Assembly (NCBI RefSeq): GCF_002101885.1
Contig: NZ_LQPS01000050.1
Span: forward strand, 1-64,000
Direction of reading: 5' to 3'
DNA: 64,000 bases
Origin: Mycolicibacter senuensis
Lineage (GTDB): Bacteria; Actinomycetota; Actinomycetes; Mycobacteriales; Mycobacteriaceae
Both the position numbers and the translations under genes were made by a program. The number at the start of each line of letters is the position of its first letter. The first letter of the stretch is position 1. A model generated the notes under the pieces. The model did not search any database, had not been told where the DNA came from, and worked only from the letters and a program-made list of their open reading frames with translations. This document shows, piece by piece, positions 18,898 to 29,448 of the stretch.

Positions 18898-19806
18898 TTA
18901 GGTGACCCGGATGGAGAACTGCGCCACCCCGGGCTCTCCCGGGCGCGCCATCCGGTAGCCGCCGCGGCGCAGCGCGTCGGTCGGTGCGGCCATCGGTTCG
19001 AAGCAGATCACGTCCTCGGTTCCCGGCGCGTAGAGCTGTGCGGCGGGGTAGCCCGCCTCGAAATGCACTTCGATGCGCCGTCCACCGCCGGACAGCGCGA
19101 ACACCGCGCCGGGGGCCACCTCGTCGAAGCCGTCATCAAACACCGTCTCGCCCAACAGCTCGGCGGCCGACGGGTAGGGCGCGCTCACCCCGGTGGGGAG
19201 GCCGCGGTCGTCGACGAGCCGGGAGCGCATCGGCGGCGTCGCGATGCGCCACTGGTGCCGGGGCACGCCGGGCAGCTGTAGATACGGGTGGAACCCGAAG
19301 CACAGCGGCACCTCCGCCCCGGTGGTGGCGGTGACCGTGGTGCGCACCGTCAGCCTGCGGTCGGCGATACCGATGGCCAAGCTCAGCAGATGCGGGAAAG
19401 GGAACGACGTCAACAGGTCGGGTCGCGAGCCGAAGTCGAGCTCGGCGGTCACCGTGGACGCCGACTGTTCGGTCACCCGCCAGCCTGGGTCGCCGGCGAG
19501 CGTGCCGTGGATCGGGGCGCCGTGTTCGTCGGTGTGCACGCCGCCGGAGCCGGGGGTGAGCGTGACCTCGGTGTCACCGACGCGGTAGCCGTTGCCGCTC
19601 AACCGGTTCGCCCACGGGTACAACAGCGGGATGCCCATGGTCTTGTGGCCGGAGACGTAAGCCTGCAGGCCCCGTCGTAGACCGAGCAACTCCACCGCGC
19701 CGTCGGACAGTGAGGTGCCGATCATGCCGGCGCTCGGGACGAATGTCGCCGTGAGCTCCGACGACGGATCACGAAGGGTGCAGGTTTGGAAGCGGGACAC
19801 GTTCAC
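18898..19806 (-). CDS. Aldose 1-epimerase family protein
   Basis: 302 residues from a GTG that overlaps the upstream flavohaemoprotein stop by 4 bases; a second GTG two codons later is possible. Galactose-mutarotase-like fold: the PLLYPWANRLSGN block, HGTLAGDPGW with the first catalytic-type histidine, CFGFHPYLQLPG with the second, and a C-terminal FEPMAAPTDAL carrying the probable catalytic glutamate. The enzyme would interconvert alpha and beta anomers of hexoses or a sugar phosphate. The specific sugar is unknown. Translational coupling to a flavohaemoprotein is unusual. Confidence 0.85.
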   Translation of the reverse strand: MNVSRFQTCTLRDPSSELTATFVPSAGMIGTSLSDGAVELLGLRRGLQAYVSGHKTMGIPLLYPWANRLSGNGYRVGDTEVTLTPGSGGVHTDEHGAPIHGTLAGDPGWRVTEQSASTVTAELDFGSRPDLLTSFPFPHLLSLAIGIADRRLTVRTTVTATTGAEVPLCFGFHPYLQLPGVPRHQWRIATPPMRSRLVDDRGLPTGVSAPYPSAAELLGETVFDDGFDEVAPGAVFALSGGGRRIEVHFEAGYPAAQLYAPGTEDVICFEPMAAPTDALRRGGYRMARPGEPGVAQFSIRVT

Positions 19807-20963
19807 TCCGACAGTGGGTCGTGTTGGATGCGTTGGGCTGGCGCGCCTTTGGCGAGCAGTGCCGCCTCGGTGGCTCGGGTCATCTCCGGGCCGCCGCAGA
19901 TCAGGATCTGGCGATCGCTCCAGCTGCCGTAGCGGGTTGCCACGTCGGCCAGCTGCCCGGTCTGCCGCACGTGCAAACCCCGTGGCGGGTTCACGTCGGG
20001 GTAGTCGGCGGCCCAGCCGGGGTCGCGCGCGTACTCCGACACCGGGGTGACCGACAACCACGGGTTGTGCGCGGCGATCTGCCACAGCGTGGGCAGGTCG
20101 TAGAGCTCGCACGGGTACCGGCCGCCGAAGAACAGGTGCACGCGCGGATTGACACCCCACCGGGTCAGGTCCATGATGATCGCCCGCAGCGGCGCCAGCC
20201 CGGTGCTGCCGGCGATCATCAGCACGTCACCGGCGTCGCGATCGACCTGTAGCCCGCCGTGCGGGCTGGACAGTCGCCACCGGTCCCCGGGCCTGGTCTC
20301 GTTGACGATCGCGGGGCTGACCAGGCCGCCGGGTACCGCGCGCACGTGGAATTCGATGGCCCCGGTCTCGTCCGGTGGCATGCTCGGGCTCAGATACCGC
20401 CACGACCGTGGGCACTGCGGCACCTCGACTTTGACGTACTGGCCCGGGTGGTAGGGCAGCGGACGGTCCAGCTGGATCCGGACGACGGCCAGGTCCCGCG
20501 AGACCCGCAGCTGCTCGACGACGGTGCCGTCCCACCAGGCCGGGCCGTCTTCGGCGTCGGCGGCGCCGCCCATCACCCCGATGATCAGATTCAGCGACTC
20601 GCGGGCGGCGTCGTCGACAGCGGGACCCCAGTCGGCGGCCAGCTCGTCGCGGAGGGTGGCGTACAGCACCTCTCCGATGGTGCCGTAATGATGTTGTGTC
20701 ACACCGTATTTGCGGTGGTCTCGGCCGAGCTGAGCGAGAAAAGCGACCGGCTCCTGGGCGCGCTGGGCGACGAGTTCGCCGTACACCCAGTTCATCGCCT
20801 GGGCGAAGGCGACGCGGGTGGCGGCCAGGTCGGCGGGGAAGAGGTCTCGTACCGACGGGTCGGTGCCGAACCAGCGAGTGAACAGGCGGCCGACGAAGCT
20901 GTCGCCGCCGTCGGCGAACGCGTTACGCAGCACCTGCAGTGCGTCACGGTCGTCAAGGCCCAC
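19803..20963 (-). CDS. Flavohaemoprotein-like globin-reductase (Rv0385 type)
   Basis: 386 residues from the GTG at 20963; the open frame upstream belongs to the opposite strand's genes. An N-terminal globin domain (1-135) has the proximal haem histidine His83 in LGRDHRKYGV and the HHYGTIGE helix. The reductase part shows a WRYLSPS flavin motif, altered from the usual RxYS order, then AGSTGLAPLRAI and ICGGPEM for nicotinamide binding. The distal B10 tyrosine of NO-dioxygenase flavohaemoglobins appears to be Val. These changes fit the mycobacterial type II flavohaemoglobins, for which D-lactate oxidation rather than NO detoxification has been reported as I recall. It is translationally coupled to the epimerase gene. 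Confidence 0.85.
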   Translation of the reverse strand: MGLDDRDALQVLRNAFADGGDSFVGRLFTRWFGTDPSVRDLFPADLAATRVAFAQAMNWVYGELVAQRAQEPVAFLAQLGRDHRKYGVTQHHYGTIGEVLYATLRDELAADWGPAVDDAARESLNLIIGVMGGAADAEDGPAWWDGTVVEQLRVSRDLAVVRIQLDRPLPYHPGQYVKVEVPQCPRSWRYLSPSMPPDETGAIEFHVRAVPGGLVSPAIVNETRPGDRWRLSSPHGGLQVDRDAGDVLMIAGSTGLAPLRAIIMDLTRWGVNPRVHLFFGGRYPCELYDLPTLWQIAAHNPWLSVTPVSEYARDPGWAADYPDVNPPRGLHVRQTGQLADVATRYGSWSDRQILICGGPEMTRATEAALLAKGAPAQRIQHDPLSE

Positions 20964-20998
20964 GGCCGCGATCTTATGCTGGCCAGCGGCGATACCGG

Positions 20999-21670
20999 CT
21001 ACAGCGCGTGAATACCGTTGTAGGTCACCATCGCACCGATGAGCACCAGGATGACCGCGAGCAGCGCGGCGTGTTGCTGTTCCATCCAGTCCTTGAGCCG
21101 GTTGAGTGCCGGATCGAGCCGTTCGGTGGCGGCCAGGTAGCCCAGGATCGGGACCACGACCGTGGATGCGGCAACGGCAACGAAGAGCGCGGCCGCCTGC
21201 CAGTCGCCGGTGGACGTCAGCCCGGCGCTGCCGATGGCCAGGCCGGCGGCCGCGCACATGAACAGCACCTCGGGCCGGATCACGGCGAGCGCCACGGCCG
21301 TCAGCCCGGCCCGCGGCGCGGTCATGGAGGTGAATGAGCGCATCCAGCGCGGCATCTCGCCGTGTCGGTGCCGGCTCGCCCACCGGTAGCCGCCGAAGGC
21401 GATCAGCGCCACGCCGACCACGATCCGCAGCCACGAGGCCCAGGCCGGCGGTGTGTCGTTCAAGCCGCCCAGCAGGCTGGATGCGGCGACGAAGGCCGCG
21501 GTGAGTGCGGCCAGGCCGGCCAGCCAGCCGATGAGGAATGACAGCCCGGTCTCGCGCGGGCGCGCGGTGTGCAGCACCAGCACCGCGGGGATGACGGTGA
21601 TCGGGGAGAGCGCCACCACCAGCGCGAGCGGAATCAACGTGGTCAACAACGAACCCAGGCCGGACGTCAT
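20999..21670 (-). CDS. GAP/Sap-like membrane protein
   Basis: 223 residues with six predicted membrane helices. The opening LIPLALVVALSPITVIPAVLVLHT and the GLSFLIGWLAGLA helix are typical of the Sap/GAP group (GPL- or sulfolipid-addressing proteins), which assist export of cell-wall lipids in mycobacteria and belong to the wider LysE-like fold. No lipid-synthesis genes are adjacent, so the cargo cannot be guessed. It is divergent from the copper-type operator region at 21671-21768. Confidence 0.75.
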   Translation of the reverse strand: MTSGLGSLLTTLIPLALVVALSPITVIPAVLVLHTARPRETGLSFLIGWLAGLAALTAAFVAASSLLGGLNDTPPAWASWLRIVVGVALIAFGGYRWASRHRHGEMPRWMRSFTSMTAPRAGLTAVALAVIRPEVLFMCAAAGLAIGSAGLTSTGDWQAAALFVAVAASTVVVPILGYLAATERLDPALNRLKDWMEQQHAALLAVILVLIGAMVTYNGIHAL

Positions 21671-21740
21671 GGCAGCACCGTAGCCGTTGGGCCGGCGGGC
21701 ATCGCCGATGACGGCGCCGAACCACCCGACACTTGCCAGA

Positions 21741-21755
21741 TACCCCTACCGGGTA
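21741..21755. promoter_or_regulatory. RicR/CsoR-type copper operator (TACCC-N5-GGGTA)
   Basis: TACCCCTACCGGGTA is an exact match to the TACCC-N5-GGGTA palindrome of the mycobacterial copper-sensing repressor RicR. A TATAGG hexamer at 21754-21759 overlaps its right arm and would be the -10 box of the downstream gene, with TTGCCA at 21733-21738 as a possible -35. A bound repressor would block this promoter. Confidence 0.7.
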
Positions 21756-21768
21756 TAGGTTCACAGCA

Positions 21769-22233
21769 ATGTTTCGACGCAAGGCGGATATGCCACCCAG
21801 GCCGCAATCTCCTGACCGGCGCCGGCCCGACTCGGCGACGAGTCGCCGGTTCGGGGTGGCGGGGGTCATCGCCGCACTGGCCTGCACGCTGGGCTGCTGC
21901 CTGCCGGCAATCCTGGTGGCACTCGGGGTCGGCGCATCCGGCGCCGCGGGCATGGGCCATGCGGCGCACGGCGCCGGCGAATCCCGGGGCGCCCTGCTCG
22001 ACCTGCTGCACCGGGCCAGCCCGGCGCTGCTGATCGCATCGATCGTGCTGGTCGCCGGCGCATTCGCGATGCGGCGTCGGGCGGCGGTGCTGCCGGCGCT
22101 GCTGGCCGGCATCGTGCTGTACCTCAGCGTCCACGGCCAGACCGATCCCGCCGTGATGTACGCCGGTATGGCCATCGGTTACGGCGTCTGGATCGGCCTC
22201 TATTTCTGGACGCGCCGGTCAGCCGAGGCCTGA
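21769..22233 (+). CDS. MerT-like four-helix membrane protein, probably copper-responsive
   Basis: 154 residues from the ATG at 21769, 13 bases after the copper-type operator. After a basic N-terminus, four membrane helices are predicted (about 28-60, 83-101, 105-121 and 130-148). The first contains Cys39, Cys43 and Cys44 (ACTLGCC), followed on the outer side by Met62, His64 and His67, a plausible metal-binding set reminiscent of the vicinal Cys pair of MerT mercury transporters. The operator implies copper induction. Transport or membrane sequestration of Cu(I) is inference. I know of no described RicR-regulon member with this sequence. Confidence 0.7.
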   Translation: MFRRKADMPPRPQSPDRRRPDSATSRRFGVAGVIAALACTLGCCLPAILVALGVGASGAAGMGHAAHGAGESRGALLDLLHRASPALLIASIVLVAGAFAMRRRAAVLPALLAGIVLYLSVHGQTDPAVMYAGMAIGYGVWIGLYFWTRRSAEA

Positions 22234-22262
22234 GTCCGGGCAGCCCAAACCGGCAAAATAGG

Positions 22263-22283
22263 GTTGAGCGGAACAGACTCAAC
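22263..22283. promoter_or_regulatory. HAIR element (HspR operator) of clpB
   Basis: GTTGAGC-N7-ACTCAAC keeps the HAIR spacing and is itself palindromic at most positions. It lies 79 bases upstream of the clpB start and overlaps the SigE/H-type promoter, so HspR binding would exclude polymerase. Confidence 0.75.
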
Positions 22284-22295
22284 CTTGACGGCGTT
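22270..22295 (+). promoter_or_regulatory. SigE/SigH-type promoter of clpB
   Basis: GGAAC at 22270-22274 and GTT at 22293-22295 are 18 bases apart, the same arrangement as upstream of dnaK. The element is interleaved with the HAIR site, so stress sigma factor and HspR act on the same few bases. Confidence 0.55.
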
Positions 22296-22361
22296 GGACA
22301 ACACGACAAGCATTTTTGGCGAGCCGTCCCAGGCCCGCTCTGACCCCGATATGGAGGTGTC

Positions 22362-24908
<2,547 letters not shown>

Positions 24909-24925
24909 CAACCGCGGGCGAGTAG

Positions 24926-24969
24926 AGACACAGGTCCCCCGAACCGGGTTCGGGGGACCTGTGTCTTTT
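24926..24969 (+). terminator. Strong intrinsic terminator after clpB
   Basis: A perfect 20-base palindrome (24926-24945 against 24947-24966), containing a CCCCC/GGGGG core, is followed directly by T residues. It is the longest perfect hairpin noticed in the window and begins 18 bases after the clpB stop. Confidence 0.92.
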
Positions 24970-25004
24970 GCGGAATGGGTTCTGCGGATGCGATGACGAA
25001 GCTG

Positions 25005-25023
25005 ATCGGTTAGCCTAACGGTT
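25005..25023. promoter_or_regulatory. Possible IdeR iron box upstream of the first PecA-like gene
   Basis: GGTTAGCCTAAC at 25008-25019 equals the inner core of the IdeR consensus TTAGGTTAGSCTAACCTAA, but the outer positions fit poorly (about 13 of 19). It lies about 57 bases upstream of the ATG at 25076, a suitable place for iron-dependent repression. Confidence 0.35.
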
Positions 25024-25075
25024 ACTGAGAAAGTCCAGCATTTTCCAATACTGTCGTTAATTCGGAGGGTTCGTC

Positions 25076-26296
25076 ATGTCGGGTCGTCGTCATCGCCTGG
25101 TCGGGGCGGTCAGCGCCGCCGGGGCGTTCCTGGTGCTCAGCGCCCCTGCGCCCGCGGCGCAGGCCGATTGGGACGACCTGTTCCAGCCCATCATCGACGC
25201 CTTCAGCATGGTCGATCCCGGCGTTGCCGTCGACACCGACCCGGGCAGCGCTTTGGCCTCGTTGGACACCCTGTTCGACGGCTGGTACCACGACCTCGTC
25301 TACAACCCGCTCAACAGCATTGCGCCGTGGCTGTTCGGTTCGGACCTGCCGGGCAGCGCTGTCGCCTACGGCCCCGACACCCCGGTTGCGGACCTCCCGT
25401 CGAGCTTCACCGTCCCGATGGAGGTCAATCTGACCACCCAGCCGGTGATTGACGTCTCGATCGGCGGCGGCGCGCAGACGGAGGTGCTGGTCGACACCGG
25501 CGCGGCCGGGCTGGTCGTGCCGATCTGGAACATCAACCCGTTCGGCATCACCGGCCTGCCCACCGGTTTCAACATCGGCCAGTTCGGTGGTGCGCTGAAC
25601 TACTTCTATGTGGAGTTGCCCACCACGGTTACGTTCACCGGCGTGGACGGGGACACCGTCACCGCCGACACCACGGTGGACGCCGTGCTCTTCGCCTTCC
25701 CGGCGGACCTGAACCCCTTCGGTTCCTGGTCGATCTACGACTACCTGGCCGGCAGCTCCACCGGCATCCTGGGTATCGGGCCCAACGCACTCGGACCCAC
25801 TCCCGACCACATTCCGACCGCCGACCTGCCGGGCAGCCTGGGCAACGGCGTGCTGATCGACCAGCCCAACGGCCAGCTGATCTTTGGGGACAATCCGCTG
25901 GAAGGCGGGACGGCGATCCAGGGGGCGCCGTGGGCGGAGTTGTACGTCAGCCTCAACGGAGCGACGCCGCACAGCGTCGATGCGGTCATCGACTCCGGCG
26001 GTGTCTACGGCACCATGCCGTCCTCGGTGCTGGCGAACGCGGGCGTGACACCGGTCAACGGATCGCTGCCCAGCGGAACGACCATTGAGGTCTTCACCAA
26101 GGACGGAACGCCGCTGTACTCCTACACGGTGGGCTCACAGGCGGGTGAGGTGCGCAGCCCGGTCGTGGTTGGCGCCAACAGTGGCATGAACACCGGCAAC
26201 TGGCTGTTCGCCCAGCAGCCGGTCTACATCTCCTACAGTCCCGAGGGCGTCGGACAGACCATCGTCGGCGGCACCCCCATCCAGGCGGGTGGCTGA
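25076..26296 (+). CDS. Secreted PecA-like aspartic protease, copy 1
   Basis: 406 residues. A Sec signal peptide (1-30, cleavage after AQA) replaces the PE domain found on PecA of M. tuberculosis and M. marinum. The mature N-terminus DWDDLFQPIIDAF and a linker lead into a pepsin-like domain. The first catalytic Asp is Asp140 in VLVDTGAAGLV and the second is Asp306 in AVIDSGGVYGTM, the two-lobe arrangement expected of PecA-type enzymes, which trim PE proteins at the cell surface. Substrates here are unknown. Ribosome site GGAGGG. It is closely related to the next gene. Confidence 0.85.
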   Translation: MSGRRHRLVGAVSAAGAFLVLSAPAPAAQADWDDLFQPIIDAFSMVDPGVAVDTDPGSALASLDTLFDGWYHDLVYNPLNSIAPWLFGSDLPGSAVAYGPDTPVADLPSSFTVPMEVNLTTQPVIDVSIGGGAQTEVLVDTGAAGLVVPIWNINPFGITGLPTGFNIGQFGGALNYFYVELPTTVTFTGVDGDTVTADTTVDAVLFAFPADLNPFGSWSIYDYLAGSSTGILGIGPNALGPTPDHIPTADLPGSLGNGVLIDQPNGQLIFGDNPLEGGTAIQGAPWAELYVSLNGATPHSVDAVIDSGGVYGTMPSSVLANAGVTPVNGSLPSGTTIEVFTKDGTPLYSYTVGSQAGEVRSPVVVGANSGMNTGNWLFAQQPVYISYSPEGVGQTIVGGTPIQAGG

Positions 26297-26300
26297 CAGC

Positions 26301-26337
26301 ACCGAGCCGGACTCGGTTGGCCGGCTAGCGATTTTTT
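26301..26337 (+). terminator. Probable terminator between the PecA-like genes
   Basis: Alternative short stems (ACCGAG/CTCGGT at 26301-26317, or AGCCGG/CCGGCT at 26305-26326) are followed by six T residues at 26332-26337. This suggests that the second protease gene has its own promoter. Confidence 0.5.
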
Positions 26338-26447
26338 GCTGTTTCTTGGGTAAATCCCCTGGTGTTCTGCGCCTCTGAGTGGGTTAGCTGACCGCGTTGG
26401 TTGCGGGTAGGCCCGCTGTCCGCGACCTCGGCGCGGGGAGGTTTGCG

Positions 26448-27641
26448 ATGGCAGTTCAGCGACGGCAGCTGGCGGGTGCGGCCGCGGCATTCGGGGTCTT
26501 CGTGGCGGCGGGGGCTGCTCCGGCCGCGCACGCCGACTTCGACGAGCTGTTCGAGCCGTTCCTCGACGCGCTCAGCGCGGCCGATCCCGGCGCGGCGGCC
26601 GACACCGACCCCGGTTCGGCGCTGGCGTCGTTGGACACCGCGTTCGACGGCTGGAACCAGAACCCGATCAACGACCTCGGGCAGGTGCTGGCGGGTGGGG
26701 CCGCCGACGCGGGCACGGCCGGCAGCGCCGTCGCATCCGACACCACCGTCCCGGACAGCTTCACCGTCCCATTGCAGGTCAACGCCGTCACCGAGCCCGT
26801 GGTGAGTGTGTCGGTGGGCGGCGGCGCGCAGTCCGACGTGCTGGTCGACACCGGTGCTGCCGGGCTGGTCATGCCGATCTGGAACATCAACCCGTTCGGG
26901 ATCACCGGGCTGCCCACCGGTTTCAACATCGGGCAGTTCGGCGGCTCGCTGGACTACTTCTACGTCGAACTGCCCACCACCGTCACCTTCACCGACGCCG
27001 CCGGCGACACCGTCACCGCCGAGACCAGCGTCGATGCCGTGCTCTTCGCCTTCCCGGCGGACTTCAACATCTTCGGCCCCTGGTCCATCGCCGACTACCT
27101 GGGCCCGGCCAACGTCGTCGGCGTGCTCGGGGTCGGACCCAATGCGTACGGCCCGTCAGCTGACAGCATTCCGACCGCCGACCTGCCGGGTGAGCTGGGT
27201 AAGGGCTTGCTGATCGACCAGGCCGACAAGGAGTTGATCTTCGGTGCCAACCCGTTGGACGGCGGGACCTCGGTCGACGGGGCGCCGTGGACCACACTGG
27301 ACCTCAGCATCAACGGCTCGGCGCCGCAGTCGGTCTCGGCGGTGGTCGACTCCGGCGGGGTGTACGGCACCATGCCGTCCTCGGTACTCAACGGGGTCGT
27401 ACCGGAAAGCAACGGCGGATTGCCGGACGGGACAACCATCGCGGTCTACCAGCACGGCACCCACAACCTGCTCTACCAGTACACGGTGCACAACTCCGAC
27501 GGGAGCTTTAATTCCCCGACCGTGAGCTCCGGCGACACCATGAACACCGGCAACATTCCGTTCGCCCAGCAGCCGGTCTACATCTCGTATGCGGGCAACG
27601 GGAGCACCGTCTTCGGTGGCTCCGACGCCCTCCAACTGTGA
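26448..27641 (+). CDS. Secreted PecA-like aspartic protease, copy 2
   Basis: 397 residues from the ATG at 26448 (GGGGAGG ribosome site); a GTG/TTG-type extension upstream would spoil the signal peptide. The signal peptide ends at AAHA-DFDELF. The catalytic pair is Asp134 in VLVDTGAAGLV and Asp301 in VVDSGGVYGTM. Copy 1 and copy 2 share a long near-identical block through the first active site (WNINPFGITGLPTGFNIGQF) and differ mostly in the linker before the domain and at the C-terminus, as expected of a tandem duplication followed by divergence. The same function as copy 1 is inferred. Confidence 0.85.
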   Translation: MAVQRRQLAGAAAAFGVFVAAGAAPAAHADFDELFEPFLDALSAADPGAAADTDPGSALASLDTAFDGWNQNPINDLGQVLAGGAADAGTAGSAVASDTTVPDSFTVPLQVNAVTEPVVSVSVGGGAQSDVLVDTGAAGLVMPIWNINPFGITGLPTGFNIGQFGGSLDYFYVELPTTVTFTDAAGDTVTAETSVDAVLFAFPADFNIFGPWSIADYLGPANVVGVLGVGPNAYGPSADSIPTADLPGELGKGLLIDQADKELIFGANPLDGGTSVDGAPWTTLDLSINGSAPQSVSAVVDSGGVYGTMPSSVLNGVVPESNGGLPDGTTIAVYQHGTHNLLYQYTVHNSDGSFNSPTVSSGDTMNTGNIPFAQQPVYISYAGNGSTVFGGSDALQL

Positions 27642-27727
27642 CGTTGACCTCTTGGAATTGTCCTGATGCACGGTTGTGACCGACAAGCGTTCTCGCTTCC
27701 GGCCCGACAACAGATACGCTAGGCGCA

Positions 27728-28624
27728 ATGGTCCCGCTCTGGTTCACGCTGTCCGCGCTGTGCTTCGTCGGCGCGGGCGTCTTGCTGTACGTGGACATCG
27801 ACCAGCGTCGCGGCCGCAGCCGGCGCCGTAGGTCCTGGGCCCGTTCCCAGGGTTTCGACTTCGAACTGGAGTCCACCGAGATCCTGCAGCGCTGGAAGCG
27901 CGGCGTGATGTCGACGGTGGGCGATGCCCCGGTGCGCAATGTGGTGCTCGGTCAGATCCGCGGCGAGGCCGTCTACATCTTCGACCTGGACGAAGTCGCC
28001 ACGGTGATCGCGCTGCATCGCAAGGTCAGCACCAATGTCGTCGTCGATGTGCGGCTCAAGGGCCTCAAGGAGCCGCGCGAGAACGACATCTGGCTGCTCG
28101 GCGCGATCGGCCCGCGGATGGTCTACTCCACCAACCTCGACGCGGCGCGCCGCGCGTGCGACCGGCGGATGGTCACCTTCGCCCACACGGCTCCCGACTG
28201 CGCGGAGGTGATGTGGAACGAGGCGAACTGGACGTTGGTGAGCATGCCCATCACCAGCACCCGCGCCCAGTGGGACGAAGGGCTGCGCAGCGTCCGCCAG
28301 TTCAACGACCTGCTGCGGGTGCTGCCCCCGGTGCCGCGCCGCCAGCCGGTCGAAGCGGCGGCCGGCTCGGCCAAGCCGGCGGGCCGGCGCAACGGACAGC
28401 CCAGCCGCCCGCTGGGTTCGGGCGGTGCGGTGGAGGCCGCCGAGGACAGCGCGGCCGATCAGGCGTCGTCCCAGGCGGCCGGTCCGCCGGCGAGCAATAC
28501 CGCTGCGTCCGCCGAGCCGCGGTCACGGCGCCGTGCCGCCCGTGACGAGCCGTCGGGCATGCTGCACGTCCCGGGAACGGGCACCGGCCGCAACGGCCGG
28601 CAGACGGCGCACTATCAGCGCTGA
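27728..28624 (+). CDS. ttfA: Trehalose monomycolate transport factor TtfA (Rv0383c-like)
   Basis: 298 residues. One N-terminal membrane helix (about 3-22) is followed by a basic stretch (RRGRSRRRRSW) and a cytoplasmic domain with a WKRGVMSTVGDAPVRNVV motif; the C-terminal 90 residues are Ala/Pro/Arg-rich and probably disordered. In M. smegmatis and M. tuberculosis, TtfA is an essential partner of the MmpL3 flippase for trehalose monomycolate. Recognition rests on the sequence plan and on the clpB-ttfA-pyrE neighbourhood, which is as in other mycobacteria. Confidence 0.82.
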   Translation: MVPLWFTLSALCFVGAGVLLYVDIDQRRGRSRRRRSWARSQGFDFELESTEILQRWKRGVMSTVGDAPVRNVVLGQIRGEAVYIFDLDEVATVIALHRKVSTNVVVDVRLKGLKEPRENDIWLLGAIGPRMVYSTNLDAARRACDRRMVTFAHTAPDCAEVMWNEANWTLVSMPITSTRAQWDEGLRSVRQFNDLLRVLPPVPRRQPVEAAAGSAKPAGRRNGQPSRPLGSGGAVEAAEDSAADQASSQAAGPPASNTAASAEPRSRRRAARDEPSGMLHVPGTGTGRNGRQTAHYQR

Positions 28625-28662
28625 CGTCCGGCTCTGAATAACCGACAGTTACTCTGTGGGTC

Positions 28663-29448
28663 ATGTCGCGTCCTGCTCGAGCTACGGCCCTGGTCACCGG
28701 GCCTACCTCGGGACTCGGCGAAGGCTATGCCCGCCGGTACGCCGCCGACGGCTATGACCTGATCCTGGTGGCCCGCGACGCCAAGCGGCTCAACGCGCTG
28801 GCGGCCGAACTGCGCGGCAGTCACGGTGGTGACGTCGAGGTGCTGCCGGCTGATCTGGCCGACGCCGACGACCGGGCCAAGGTTGCCGAACGGTTGCGCG
28901 TCGGCGTGCGGGTGCTGGTGAACAACGCTGGTTTCGGCACCTCCGGGGAGTTCTGGACCGCCGACCCCGCGCTGCTGCAGTCCCAGCTGGACGTCAACGT
29001 CACCGCGGTCATGCAGCTCACCCGCGCGGCATTGCCCGCGATGATCGAGGCCGGTGCCGGAACCGTCATCAACGTGGCAAGCGTCGCCGGGCTGCTGTCC
29101 GGTCGCGGCTCGACGTACTCGGCATCCAAGGCGTGGGTGGTGTCGTTCACCGAGGGGCTGGCCGGTGGGCTGGCGGGCACCGGGGTCGGCATCCACGTGG
29201 TCTGCCCGGGCTATGTGCACACCGAGTTCCATGAACGCGCCGGCATCGAGATGGGCACGCTGCCGTCGTTCATGTGGCTGGAGGTCGACGACGTCGTCGC
29301 GACCAGCCTGGCCGACATCGCCCGCGGCGACGTGATCAGCGTGCCGGGCCTGCAGTACAAGGCGATCACCACGGTCAGCCGGCTGATTCCGCGCGGCTTG
29401 TCGCGGACGCTGACCAAGACTTTCGGGCGGGGCAGTGGGCGAACTTGA
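28663..29448 (+). CDS. SDR-family oxidoreductase
   Basis: 261 residues, classical short-chain dehydrogenase/reductase. The cofactor motif is TGPTSGLG near residue 12, with NNAG near 87 and a catalytic Ser-Tyr-Lys set in NVASVAGLLSGRGSTYSASK. A C-terminal extension (PGLQYKAITTVSRLIPRG) is of the kind seen in fatty-acyl or steroid reductases close to the membrane. The substrate is unknown. Its end overlaps pyrE by 14 bases, so it is in the same operon. Confidence 0.88.
   Translation: MSRPARATALVTGPTSGLGEGYARRYAADGYDLILVARDAKRLNALAAELRGSHGGDVEVLPADLADADDRAKVAERLRVGVRVLVNNAGFGTSGEFWTADPALLQSQLDVNVTAVMQLTRAALPAMIEAGAGTVINVASVAGLLSGRGSTYSASKAWVVSFTEGLAGGLAGTGVGIHVVCPGYVHTEFHERAGIEMGTLPSFMWLEVDDVVATSLADIARGDVISVPGLQYKAITTVSRLIPRGLSRTLTKTFGRGSGRT

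Noticed and set aside
25076..27641. PE/PPE family membership of the two PecA-like proteins
   Set aside because: No PE-type N-terminal domain or YxxxD/E secretion motif is seen; a clear Sec signal peptide starts each protein.
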